Assembly (NCBI GenBank): GCA_966250325.1 | Contig: CBINGY010000005.1 | Coordinates: 62,001-126,000 of the forward strand | Length of the DNA: 64,000 bases | Source of the DNA: Jiulongibacter sp966250325 | GTDB taxonomy: Bacteria; Bacteroidota; Bacteroidia; Cytophagales; Spirosomataceae | Direction of reading: 5' to 3' | In this document: in pieces, positions 51,949-60,600 of the stretch | How positions within the stretch are numbered: position 1 is the stretch's first letter | How the letters are laid out: the number at the start of each line of letters is the position of its first letter | Position numbers and translations under genes: made by a program | Notes under the pieces: generated by a model | The model's database searches: none | Told to the model about the DNA's origin: nothing | What the model saw: the letters and a program-made list of their open reading frames with translations, nothing else

Positions 51949-52230
51949 ATGATCAACGTAAACGAATACTTTGAAGGAAATGTAAAATCGCTGGGCTACA
52001 GCAGAGAAGGAGGTAAATCAACGGTTGGTGTGATGGAACCAGGAGAATATACCTTTAACACCGGCAGCCCCGAGGTGATGGTGGTAATTGAAGGCCAAAT
52101 GGATGTGCAACTGGCCAGTGAAGAAGCCTGGACCACCTATAAAAACGGTGAAAAATACGATGTGCCCGGCAATTCCTCTTTCAATCTGAAAGTGCCGGTT
52201 CAGACTTCTTATCTTTGCCAATACGAGTAA
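51949..52230 (+). CDS. ppnP: Pyrimidine/purine nucleoside phosphorylase
   Basis: A 93-residue single-domain cupin of the PpnP (DUF1255) family, which phosphorolyses nucleosides to base and ribose 1-phosphate. Family pattern: 'YFEGNVKSLGY', 'GVMEPGEYTFNTGSPEVM', 'GENYDVPGNSSF'-like sequence (here GEKYDVPGNSSFNLKV). Its length is normal for the family. Ends at a very strong terminator. Confidence 0.93.
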   Translation: MINVNEYFEGNVKSLGYSREGGKSTVGVMEPGEYTFNTGSPEVMVVIEGQMDVQLASEEAWTTYKNGEKYDVPGNSSFNLKVPVQTSYLCQYE

Positions 52231-52254
52231 GCTATTCCCGTAAAATAAATTCTG

Positions 52255-52288
52255 CAGCCCTGCCCACTGGCAGGGCTGTTTTCTTTTC
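52255..52288 (+). terminator. Intrinsic terminator after ppnP
   Basis: Perfect 10-bp stem CAGCCCTGCC (52255-52264) / GGCAGGGCTG (52269-52278), 4-base loop, then TTTTCTTTTCC. Confidence 0.9.
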
Positions 52289-52302
52289 CTAATTTGCCAT
52301 AG

Positions 52303-53691
52303 ATGAATAAATGGCGGCTTTTTCTGGTATCCATTGTATTGTATGGCTCTGTACACGGACAGCCACCTCCAGATTCTGCCTTCTACGGAGCCCTTCATTT
52401 TCTTAAATCTACTCAGACAGACAGTACCCTCGAGGGAGTTCAATACGCAGGAGAATGGCCTGTTTACATGGAACTTACCGAGCCTTATTTTTTCATTGGA
52501 AGGCGGCAGAAAGCCCGTGATTCCAATTGCTTTACGGTGTCAGCTATTCATAATTTTCTCGCAGAAATTTACCTGACAGATACCTCTCTAAGCCAAATTA
52601 AGCCCATTTTATCCAAAGCCTTTTCAGAATTAGCCACCTATGCCGAAGGGCAGGAATATAATTTCTGGAAAAAACTTCCTCCTGTAAAAAACCACAAAAT
52701 TGGTCGGATTCGTGATGATCTTCCATGGGTACATAGACCTACCCGCTTCAGCACCAGGTCTCGTTTGGTACAAAAAATGAGCAACGTGGCCAATGATGCC
52801 GATGACACCAATCAGGCCAATCTGGCCGTATGGTATCATAATCAGATTTTCGGTGATTCATTGAAACTTGCTTCTGCCCGGATTTTCGAAAGATGGACTG
52901 ATACTCAGAGACAAAACCGTAACTGGTTCAATTACCTGTTTCATACCAAAAAGAACTCCGGAGCTTACCTTACCTGGCTCGGTCAGGAATATGAGTATGG
53001 AATCTGGACTCCGGTGCATGGCTATCTTTCGGTGCTTGGTATTTTTCTACCAAGCAGCAGCTCTTTCCCCAGGGCATACGTACCCTGGATTCCCTGGGGT
53101 GCCAATGACGTATGCCCGGTGGTTAATGCCAATGTGCTTACTTATTTAGCTGTTTCAAATCAACTCACCGATTCTGAGCCCGCCATGAATTCTGCAAAGA
53201 TGATTTCTCACATCTGCAAAAAACAAATGTGGGGAACAGGCGGTGTGTATTATCCGAATGCCTATCAGATCCCCTACGCAGTGGCAAAAGCTTTTAATTC
53301 CGGTACAGAGCAGCTTCGTGAGGCTGCGGGATATATTTATCCTTATTTACAAAAATCCCAACTGGAAAACGGTGCCTTTGTAAGCCGGGAATGGGTGAAT
53401 AACCGGGATACGGTTCAATCTACAGCAAATGCTTTACATGCTATTCTTGATCTTGAAGAGAAAGGTTTCCTTTTTGACAAACAGCAAAAGGAGAAGGCAG
53501 CGGATTTTCTGCTATCACGAGCAATCGTTGATGAACTTGGCGTTCATTGGAACGGCGGACTCTATTTTACAGGCGGTACTGCCCTCAGAAATATCATTCA
53601 GTGGCGTTCTGATGCCTACACCACCGCTCTCATAGCCCGCTGTCTTCAACGCATCCTTCTGAAGAAATCTCCCGTTTTTTTGGTAGATTAA
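52303..53691 (+). CDS. Secreted alpha/alpha-toroid protein with DxDDT motif (terpene-cyclase-like)
   Basis: A 462-residue protein with signal peptide (LVSIVLYGSVHGQ). A helical body follows. Residues ~163-168 read NDADDT, the DxDD(T) motif of class II terpene cyclases and squalene-hopene cyclase. Later 'PWGANDVCPVVNANVLTYLA' (~262-281) and 'WINNRDTVQSTANALHAILDL'-like sequence fit a toroid of inner/outer helices (prenyltransferase/squalene-oxidase repeats). QW repeats are not clearly present. It may be an exported or membrane-associated cyclase, or a relative that lost catalysis. Confidence 0.55.
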   Translation: MNKWRLFLVSIVLYGSVHGQPPPDSAFYGALHFLKSTQTDSTLEGVQYAGEWPVYMELTEPYFFIGRRQKARDSNCFTVSAIHNFLAEIYLTDTSLSQIKPILSKAFSELATYAEGQEYNFWKKLPPVKNHKIGRIRDDLPWVHRPTRFSTRSRLVQKMSNVANDADDTNQANLAVWYHNQIFGDSLKLASARIFERWTDTQRQNRNWFNYLFHTKKNSGAYLTWLGQEYEYGIWTPVHGYLSVLGIFLPSSSSFPRAYVPWIPWGANDVCPVVNANVLTYLAVSNQLTDSEPAMNSAKMISHICKKQMWGTGGVYYPNAYQIPYAVAKAFNSGTEQLREAAGYIYPYLQKSQLENGAFVSREWVNNRDTVQSTANALHAILDLEEKGFLFDKQQKEKAADFLLSRAIVDELGVHWNGGLYFTGGTALRNIIQWRSDAYTTALIARCLQRILLKKSPVFLVD

Positions 53692-53710
53692 TTTCTATCC
53701 TTTACATTTG
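53679..53710 (+). promoter_or_regulatory. Full Bacteroidota promoter of the TetR gene
   Basis: -33 TTTG (53679-53682), 20-base spacer, -7 TACATTTG (53703-53710): an exact match to TTTG-N19-21-TAnnTTTG. The operator overlaps its last base, so the start of transcription lies in the operator. Confidence 0.7.
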
Positions 53711-53725
53711 TAAGTGATTACTCAC
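53710..53725. promoter_or_regulatory. TetR operator 1 (autoregulatory)
   Basis: GTAAGTGATTACTCAC, a pseudo-palindrome, four bases before the TetR start codon. The same site is repeated before the SDR gene; the two share the symmetric consensus TRAGTRATYACTYA. Confidence 0.75.
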
Positions 53726-53729
53726 ATTT

Positions 53730-54251
53730 ATGACAGAGAAGCAAGAAAGTATTCTTTATGCAGCCTTGAAACTATTTGCCTCTGAAGGCTACAATGCCAC
53801 ATCTACCAGCAAAGTGGCTAAAGCCGCAGGTGTGTCTGAAGGTTTAATTTTCAGGCATTTTGGCAATAAAGAAGGGCTTCTCGAAGCAATTCTTGATCTG
53901 GGTAAACAAAAACTTAAAGTTATTTACGCAGACATTGTACTGGAAACAGAACCTAAACAAGTCATAAGTAAGTGTTTGCGAATGATTTTTGAGATTCCGG
54001 AGGAAGAATATGACTTCTGGAAATTACAATTTAAACTCAAATGGGAACTGGCCTTGGTAGATACTTCAAAAATGGCACCGGTGCATTTGAGCCTGAGTAA
54101 TGCATTCAGGCAACTTGGTTACCATGAGCCCGAAATGGAAGCTACTATTCTTCTTCATCTTCAGGAAGGAATGGCTACTGCTTTATTGATGGGTCAGCCT
54201 GTGGATAAAGAAAAAACCCTCCGATTTCTCTTGAACAAATACTCCGTTTAA
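53730..54251 (+). CDS. TetR/AcrR family regulator
   Basis: A 173-residue repressor. The N-terminal HTH has YAALKLFASEGYNATSTSKV, then AKAAGVSEGLIFRHFGNKEG (residues ~10-48), as in TetR proteins. The C-terminal helical part (~70-173) should bind a ligand. Two near-identical 16-bp palindromes, one at its own start and one before the SDR gene, are the likely operators, so it represses itself and the SDR-MBL pair downstream. Ligand unknown; fatty acyl or other hydrophobic compounds are possible given the target enzymes. Confidence 0.9.
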   Translation: MTEKQESILYAALKLFASEGYNATSTSKVAKAAGVSEGLIFRHFGNKEGLLEAILDLGKQKLKVIYADIVLETEPKQVISKCLRMIFEIPEEEYDFWKLQFKLKWELALVDTSKMAPVHLSLSNAFRQLGYHEPEMEATILLHLQEGMATALLMGQPVDKEKTLRFLLNKYSV

Positions 54252-54269
54252 AAAAATTTATATTAAATA

Positions 54270-54285
54270 ATAAGTGATTACTTAC
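54270..54285. promoter_or_regulatory. TetR operator 2 (before the SDR gene)
   Basis: ATAAGTGATTACTTAC, differing from operator 1 at two positions and equally symmetric, five bases before the SDR ATG. Confidence 0.75.
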
Positions 54286-54290
54286 TTAAG

Positions 54291-55067
54291 ATGAAAACAG
54301 CACTCATCACCGGAGCCAGTTACGGTATAGGACTCGAAATGGCTCGCATACATGCCGCCCGCAAAGGCAACCTGGTGCTCGTTGCCAGAAGCGAGGACAA
54401 ACTTCTGCAAATTAAAAACGAGCTGGAAAGCAAAGAAGGCATTTCCGTCTATGTACTAGCCAAAGATCTTACCTCTCCAAATGCAGCAAAGGAAGTTTAT
54501 GATGAAACCCAAAAAGCAGGCATCTCAGTTGATTACCTGATTAACAACGCCGGATTTGGTGGCCTGGGTCTCTTTCATGAAAGAGACTGGGAGCTTGACC
54601 GCCAGATGATCCAACTTAATGTGATGGTTCTTGCCGAGCTCACCCACCATTTTCTGAAAGACATGGTGAAAAGAAATTCAGGTAAAATTCTAAATGTCTC
54701 TTCTACAGCTGCCCTTATGCCCGGGCCTCTGCAGGCGGTGTATTACGCCACCAAGGCTTTTGTCACCTCCTTCAGTAATGCATTAAATGAAGAGTTGTCT
54801 GAAACAGCGGTTACTGTTACCGCTCTGATGCCAGGTGCTACCGCAACCGAATTTGGCCGGGTATCGGGAATGGACAAAACGTCTCTTTTCAATAAATCGG
54901 CTTCAGCTTATGAGGTTGCTCTGGGCGGTTATGAGGCCATGCTTCAGGGGAAGCTCGACGTATATGCAGGTGTACCTCTCAAATTCAGATGGCAGTTTCC
55001 GTTTCTTTCACTAACACCTAAACGCTTTATTCTCAAAACAATTAAAGCTCTTCAAGAATCTAAATGA
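54291..55067 (+). CDS. Short-chain dehydrogenase/reductase
   Basis: A 258-residue NAD(P)-dependent classical SDR. TGASYGIGLEMA (residues ~7-18) is the TGxxxGxG cofactor motif, NNAGFGG (~84-90) the NNAG motif, and the catalytic Ser and YxxxK are in 'NVSSTAAL' and YYATK (~157-161). 'KDLTSPNAAKEVYDE' and the basic Arg after the Gly-rich loop favour NADPH. It is under operator 2 and coupled (ATGA) to the MBL hydrolase gene. Substrate probably hydrophobic. Confidence 0.9.
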   Translation: MKTALITGASYGIGLEMARIHAARKGNLVLVARSEDKLLQIKNELESKEGISVYVLAKDLTSPNAAKEVYDETQKAGISVDYLINNAGFGGLGLFHERDWELDRQMIQLNVMVLAELTHHFLKDMVKRNSGKILNVSSTAALMPGPLQAVYYATKAFVTSFSNALNEELSETAVTVTALMPGATATEFGRVSGMDKTSLFNKSASAYEVALGGYEAMLQGKLDVYAGVPLKFRWQFPFLSLTPKRFILKTIKALQESK

Positions 55068-56200
55068 TACGAATTTTAAAAATTATGGCTTGGATTATAC
55101 TAGGTTTGATAGTAACCCTTCTTGTGGGAACTGCTGTTTTTATGAATTTTCATCCCGTGTTTGGGGGCAAACCGGGAGCCGGGCAACTGGAACGGTACCG
55201 GGAATCTCCCAACTTCAAGGACGGCAAAATCTTCGTGAACCAGATCGAAACGGTGATGGAGATGGATTTCAAGGAAAGTATGAAACTGCTCCCGGAGTTT
55301 TTCAGAAAGGTACCGGAACGCGAACCTCAGGCTAACATTCCACTGGAGAAACTGGACAGCCTCACCATTGTACAACAACTGAAAGAATCTCCAAAAATCA
55401 CCTGGTTTGGGCATTCTGCATTTCTGATAACTTTGGATGGTAAAAAAATTCTGCTTGATCCGATGTTTGGAGATACCCCCTCTCCTGTTTCATTCATGGG
55501 CTCCAAAAGATTCAGTAAAGGGCTGCCCATAGCAATTGAAAAACTTCCGGAAATTGATATCGTTTTGTTTTCGCATGATCACTACGATCACCTGGATTAT
55601 GAATCGGTGAAGCGTTTAAAAGATAAGGTGCTTATGTGGTATGTACCACTCGGCGTAGGCAATCACCTCATAGCTTGGGGAGTTGATACCGGCAAGATTA
55701 AAGAACTCGACTGGTGGGAGGAAGACGTTTACCGTGGATTAAAACTCGCCTGCACCCCGGCACGTCACTTTTCCGGGAGAGGACTGGGAGACCGCTTCAG
55801 TACGCTTTGGGCCTCCTGGGTAATTGAGTCAGACAGTTCCAGAATTTTCTTCAGCGGTGACAGTGGCTATGGCCCCCATTTTAAAGAAATTGGCGAGAAA
55901 TACGGGCCTTTCGATCTGGCCATGATGGAGTGTGGTCAATACAATGAACGATGGGCCAACATTCACATGATGCCCGAAGAAACCATACAGGCCGGACTGG
56001 ATATACGTGCAGCTAAACTCATGCCCATTCACTGGGGGGCATTTACGCTTGCCTTTCACCCGTGGAAAGAGCCTGTAGAGCGGGCAGAAATAGAAGCTGA
56101 AAAGAAAAAAATTCCGATGCTCACTCCGGTAATAGGTCAGACCATTGACCTTCATTCAGCTGGGCCAGATCCCGACAGATGGTGGCGTCGAATTCCCTGA
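55064..56200 (+). CDS. MBL-fold hydrolase (NAPE-PLD / UlaG-like)
   Basis: A 378-residue protein with an N-terminal membrane anchor (residues ~6-26). The metallo-beta-lactamase domain has ITWFGHSAFLITLDGKKILL, cut as two strands (~112-131), then LFSHDHYDHLD (~168-178, the HxHxDH metal site). 'FSGDSGYGPHFKEIG' and 'MPIHWGAFTLAFHPW' supply the remaining ligands. It resembles N-acylphosphatidylethanolamine phospholipase D-type enzymes. Lies in one operon with the SDR gene. Confidence 0.87.
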   Translation: MIRILKIMAWIILGLIVTLLVGTAVFMNFHPVFGGKPGAGQLERYRESPNFKDGKIFVNQIETVMEMDFKESMKLLPEFFRKVPEREPQANIPLEKLDSLTIVQQLKESPKITWFGHSAFLITLDGKKILLDPMFGDTPSPVSFMGSKRFSKGLPIAIEKLPEIDIVLFSHDHYDHLDYESVKRLKDKVLMWYVPLGVGNHLIAWGVDTGKIKELDWWEEDVYRGLKLACTPARHFSGRGLGDRFSTLWASWVIESDSSRIFFSGDSGYGPHFKEIGEKYGPFDLAMMECGQYNERWANIHMMPEETIQAGLDIRAAKLMPIHWGAFTLAFHPWKEPVERAEIEAEKKKIPMLTPVIGQTIDLHSAGPDPDRWWRRIP

Positions 56201-56396
56201 AAGCAGACGCCTTAGCAGACGTAACCGTCTAGTGGTGTGGGTTTTCAGTAAATCAGAAAATGGTTCGGCCCGGTAGGTGATGTCAAAAATATCTCTACCT
56301 TTACACAGTTTTGAGTTACTCATTCCGGGCAATTCTTCCTTTCAGAAATACCTTCGAATGAGACTCGGGTATGTACTATTATAACTTTTAACTGGA

Positions 56397-56642
56397 ATGA
56401 ACATTTTTGTAGCAAAGTTGAACTACAACACAAAAGAGCAAACATTGAGAGATGCTTTTGAAGAATTCGGAACGGTTGACTCAGCCAAAATTATTATGGA
56501 CAAAGAAACCGGCAAAAGTAAAGGATTTGGCTTCGTGGAAATGCCTGATGACGATGAGGCAAATGCCGCAATCGCCGCTTTGAACGAATCACAGCTGGAT
56601 GGACGCACCATTGCTGTGAAAGTGGCACGTCCCAGAGAATAA
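56397..56642 (+). CDS. RNA recognition motif (RRM) protein
   Basis: An 81-residue single RRM. RNP2 is IFVAKL (residues 3-8) and RNP1 is KGFGFVEM (~42-49), with the exposed aromatics needed for RNA binding. Bacterial RRM proteins of this type are often cold-induced. A 196-base leader region without a gene precedes it and could hold a temperature or autoregulatory element; a small hairpin (AGACG/CGTCT) is near 56218-56231. Ends at a terminator. Confidence 0.92.
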   Translation: MNIFVAKLNYNTKEQTLRDAFEEFGTVDSAKIIMDKETGKSKGFGFVEMPDDDEANAAIAALNESQLDGRTIAVKVARPRE

Positions 56643-56666
56643 GCAACACAGGATTTTTTTTGGAGG

Positions 56667-56692
56667 GCAGGCTGAGAATGCCTGCCTTTTTA
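56667..56692 (+). terminator. Intrinsic terminator after the RRM gene
   Basis: Perfect stem GGCAGGC (56667-56673) / GCCTGCC (56681-56687), followed by five T. Confidence 0.85.
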
Positions 56693-56760
56693 TTTCCGGA
56701 GACAGAAAATCCTGTAGAGCTAAGTTAGCCGAAACTAAGGAAAATCAGTCTGTAAAACTC

Positions 56761-57285
56761 CTAGTGAAACATCTGCTGAACCTCTTTCTTTAAAAGAAGC
56801 AGGGCTTTGCCGGTAGGGTCCAGCTCTTCAGAAACCACCTTGTCAAAAATGCGTTTGGAAAGCTTAATGGCAGGTTCATCAGGTTTTAAATCAGCGGCCG
56901 ATTGATTTACCAGCGTAAGCATCTCATTCATGGAAGTTTTTATCTCATCCCAGACCTCCGGAGAAATATACACCTGTTGTGCCAGATTATGATAGTATTC
57001 CTCCCGTATCTCCTTGAGTAAAAGAATATGAAAATCAGACACGTGAACCGCCCGCTCATAAACCCTCAGCAAGAGGTAATTGGGCGTTATACGCTCCAGA
57101 TAAAGGGTCATCCGTTCATAGGCTTGTAGTCGTAGAGGAATGATCGTATCTGCACTTTTTCCCACCAGTTCCAGTTTTTTCTGATCGTACTGCTTATTCA
57201 GAAAAGATTTTACCATGAGATACATACCTACCAGTAAAAGACCCGCAGGTATAGCCGCTAAGAGAATCGTATTTATATTTTCCAT
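56761..57285 (-). CDS. Membrane-anchored protein of unknown function (DUF7935-like)
   Basis: A 174-residue protein with one N-terminal transmembrane helix (residues ~8-28, LAAIPAGLLLVGMYLMV) and a helical cytoplasmic part rich in charged residues: 'IIPLRLQAYERMTLYLERITP', split across ~49-69, and 'LAQQVYISPEVWDEIKTSMNEM'. Widespread in Bacteroidota; I cannot assign a function. Divergent from the HesB-like gene. Confidence 0.7.
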   Translation of the reverse strand: MENINTILLAAIPAGLLLVGMYLMVKSFLNKQYDQKKLELVGKSADTIIPLRLQAYERMTLYLERITPNYLLLRVYERAVHVSDFHILLLKEIREEYYHNLAQQVYISPEVWDEIKTSMNEMLTLVNQSAADLKPDEPAIKLSKRIFDKVVSEELDPTGKALLLLKKEVQQMFH

Positions 57286-57320
57286 ATTTCGTAAGTCAAA
57301 TTTCCAACATTATTTTCGTG

Positions 57321-57337
57321 CCGGGAAACATTCCCGG
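57321..57337. promoter_or_regulatory. Perfect hairpin just before the HesB-like start
   Basis: CCGGGAA (57321-57327), loop ACA, TTCCCGG (57331-57337), 9 bases before the ATG at 57347. It would lie in the ribosome-binding region of the mRNA or act as a DNA operator between the divergent genes. Confidence 0.5.
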
Positions 57338-57346
57338 TTCAATTTT

Positions 57347-57616
57347 ATGATTACGCTGACCGCAGCCGCCAAAGATAAGATAATGAAAACGATGGAAGCT
57401 CCTGAAACCCGGGGATATCATCTGCGTATAGGGATGGCAGGCAATGCGTGCCGAGGCAAGTTTATTGTGGGCCTGGATAAACCCGGAAGTACAGACGAAC
57501 TACATTTCTTTGAGGGTGTCTCTGTTATTATTGACAGAAAACACCTCATGCATGTAGCGGGTAAAAAACTGGATTACCTGACTGTCGAGAATGAATCCTT
57601 CTTTGCTCTTATCTGA
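57347..57616 (+). CDS. HesB/IscA-like protein lacking the CxC motif
   Basis: An 89-residue protein of the A-type Fe-S carrier fold: ITLTAAAKDKIMKTM, then GYHLRIGMAGNACRGKF, where only the first of the three usual cysteines is present. The C-terminal CxC is replaced by 'VENESFFALI'. It probably cannot bind an Fe-S cluster like IscA. The ATG at 57347 is chosen over a longer ORF that overlaps the divergent gene. Confidence 0.82.
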   Translation: MITLTAAAKDKIMKTMEAPETRGYHLRIGMAGNACRGKFIVGLDKPGSTDELHFFEGVSVIIDRKHLMHVAGKKLDYLTVENESFFALI

Positions 57617-57675
57617 GGATTTCTTGGCACGGTTTTTTCACTTTCCATGGCCGGATGCATTCCTGAAATCTTTAA

Positions 57676-60600
57676 ATGAAAAGCCGCTTACTCACAAAAC
57701 AAATCTTTCTCTGGCTTGCTATCGCTACATTTTTTGTGGCGGGCATCCTTTTGGTATTGGGCAAAAGCGGTACTCCTGAAACTTCAGAAATCAATTATGC
57801 AAGCCAGGTACAATCTAAAGTAAATGAAGCACTTACAGAGTCCGGATCTGAAATTCAGGAAGTAACTAGGCTTTTTCAGCAAAGTAAAACCCTCAGCTTT
57901 TCTAAACTTAATACGCAAACCAAATACCCTTATTTTCTTTACAAAGACAGCAAACTTGTTTACTGGTCAGATCACCGGTTCATACCCGAATATGGCTGGC
58001 TGGAAAATACAAACCCGGAAGGACTGCTGGCCAGAAACCGGCATATTTTTCTTGTAAAAAAGGAGGCCTTTTTTCATGAGGGAGCCAGTCTCGTAGTAGT
58101 CTCTCTCATTCCGTTGTACGTAAAATATCAAAACGAAAACGAATATCTCATTTCAGGATTTAATAACGCGATCTTTCCCAGCAGTCCGGTTACCATCAAA
58201 AATTCGCCCGCAGAAAAAAAGTATCTCAATATTAGTGACACTCAGGGTACGTTTCTGTTTTCTCTGGAACCACCCCGCCCCGATGCCTTGCATACGGCAG
58301 ATTTGCCCGTTCCTATCCTGTATTTAAGCTCGCTCGCTTTTCTGTTTCTGGGCATCTATTTTTTCCTTCAGGTGAAAGACTGGGGTAACTCCCGGAACTT
58401 CGGCATATCTGTGCTCATGATCCTCGCCTATTTCGTGGTATTGCGATGGTTTATGCTTCAGAACAGCCTGCCTTTTACGCTCACCGAAACAGATTTATTT
58501 AATCCGCGTTTTTTTGCTCATAACTCCTGGACCCCTTCACTCGGAGACCTCATTCTCAATACGCTTATGGGCGTACTTCTGGTCTGGTATATCGCCGTTT
58601 ATTTTCAGAAATCAGCCATTTTTAAACTGTTATTGAAAGCCGGGCAGGGCGTAAAAAGTACCATCTCCGTAACTTGTGTGTTACTGAGTGCTATGGTCGT
58701 ATTTTATACTTGTCGCTCGCTCCGTTTACTTTACGAGAAATCGGCCTACTATCTTGATCTTTCGTTTAATACCCGAATAGACACCCTTTCACTCGCTACA
58801 ATCTTCTATTTTATCCTTCTGGCGATCTTCTTTTTCCTGACTCATCATATTTTAATCAATACGTTTTCCAGGCTCAATAAAATCAGCAAAACCGGCTTTT
58901 TTCACTGGCTTTACGGCGTTCTGTTCACGCTCTTTACACTCATTTTTCTGAAACACTTCTCGTGGTGTTACCTGCCTGTGTTTTTCTATTTTCTTGTAGC
59001 CTATTTCTATCGCCTGCCCAGATATATCTATTTGCTGAAATATCAGACCTCTGTCTATCTTTTCCTGGGGGCTTTTATTTACTCACTCATAACTCTTTAC
59101 ACCTTACATACTCAGAAACAAGAGAAGGAAGCCTTTGACAAAAAGAATTTCGGAGCTCAGTTTCTGGCAGAAAATGACCTGCTCGGCGAGGGACTGATGA
59201 GTCGTCTCATAGATAAAGTTTCTGCAGACTCGTCAATTGCAGAGGCCATGCAGCGGGACATGCTGGCAGGCACTGCGGTTTCGGCTCTTATAAAAGACAA
59301 ACACCTTGATTTGTATTTTGACAAATATGAGTCCTCTGTCAAGGTTTATGACAAAAACGGCATGCCTCTGCAAGCCGATTCAGATTCAGTAACCCTAGCT
59401 CAGCAGGAGGCCCGGTTCAAGCAAAACCGGTATGCTACAGGAAATCCCAATATTTTCTTTCTGGACGAAACCGCGGAAAATATCCTGAAAGAGTACGCCG
59501 CATTCATTCCGATGGGGCCCGATAAAGGAACCATTCTGGTCACACTGAAAATGAAAAACCAGGTTACCCGAAGCGTTTATCCAGAGCTCCTGATGGACAA
59601 GCATTTTGCCCAAAATCCTGATGCAAAAGACTACTCCTATGCTATCTACAGCAAAGAAAACGAGCTGCTTTACACCAACGGTGCCTACAACTACAAAAAG
59701 AACTTTCAACCTACGTATCTCAGCAATCCAAATCTCTATGAGGCGGGGCTGGTAAACAACGGTTTTGAGCACGTGGGACTAAAAGGCTCGAACGGAAGAA
59801 CCATTGTGGTTTCCGGAGCAAATGACAACCTTAAATCCTTGCTTTCAGATTTTTCTTATTTCTACATGCTGCTGGTTCTGGTTATATTCCTAACCATCTT
59901 TATGTTCAGATTCAGATATGGTTTAAAGAAATTACGGATGAATTTTTCTACCAAAATTCAACTTTATCTGAATGCCTCCTTTCTGCTTCCCTTCCTTTTG
60001 ATTCTTTTTGTAATCATCGGAGCTATACGAAGTACACTTCTCACTATTCAGGAGAATTTCTTTCAGGAAAACACCGAAAACATCTCTTCTACCATAAAGC
60101 TTCACCTTCAGGAATTTAATTCCGGACTTATGAGTAAGGCGTATTTTGAGCAGGAGATTGACAAACTGGCCGCAGATACTAAAACGGATATCAACTATTA
60201 TGATCTGAACGGCGATCTGCAGTATACCACCCGGCCCCTGATTTATGAGTATGACCTGCTCTCAAAAAAGATAAATCCTCAAGCATACGCTACCATCATT
60301 GAAGATTTTGCCAATGAAACCATGGTCAATGAATCTCTGGGAGATCTCAACTACCGGGCGGTATATATGAGTATCCGGGACGAGAATAATCAACGTCTGG
60401 GCGTGGTAGGTGTACCGTTTTTTGATTCATCTACCGCTCTGGAGGCCCAGATGAAAAAGGTATTCACCACCGTACTTAGTGTGTGTACGTTTCTGTTTAT
60501 TACTCTACTTATTCTGTCTTATTTTGTAAGCGGGCAGCTCACACAGCCCCTGAGCGTGGTAGCCGGAAGAATCAAGAAGCTTAACCTGAACGGCGAAAAC

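Noticed and set aside
52210..52217. TATCTTTG as promoter of the DxDDT protein gene
   Set aside because: It lies inside ppnP and upstream of a very strong terminator, so it would not express the next gene.
57215..57346. 44-residue N-terminal extension of the HesB-like ORF
   Set aside because: It overlaps the divergent gene's start and has no similarity to the family; the fold begins at the ATG at 57347.
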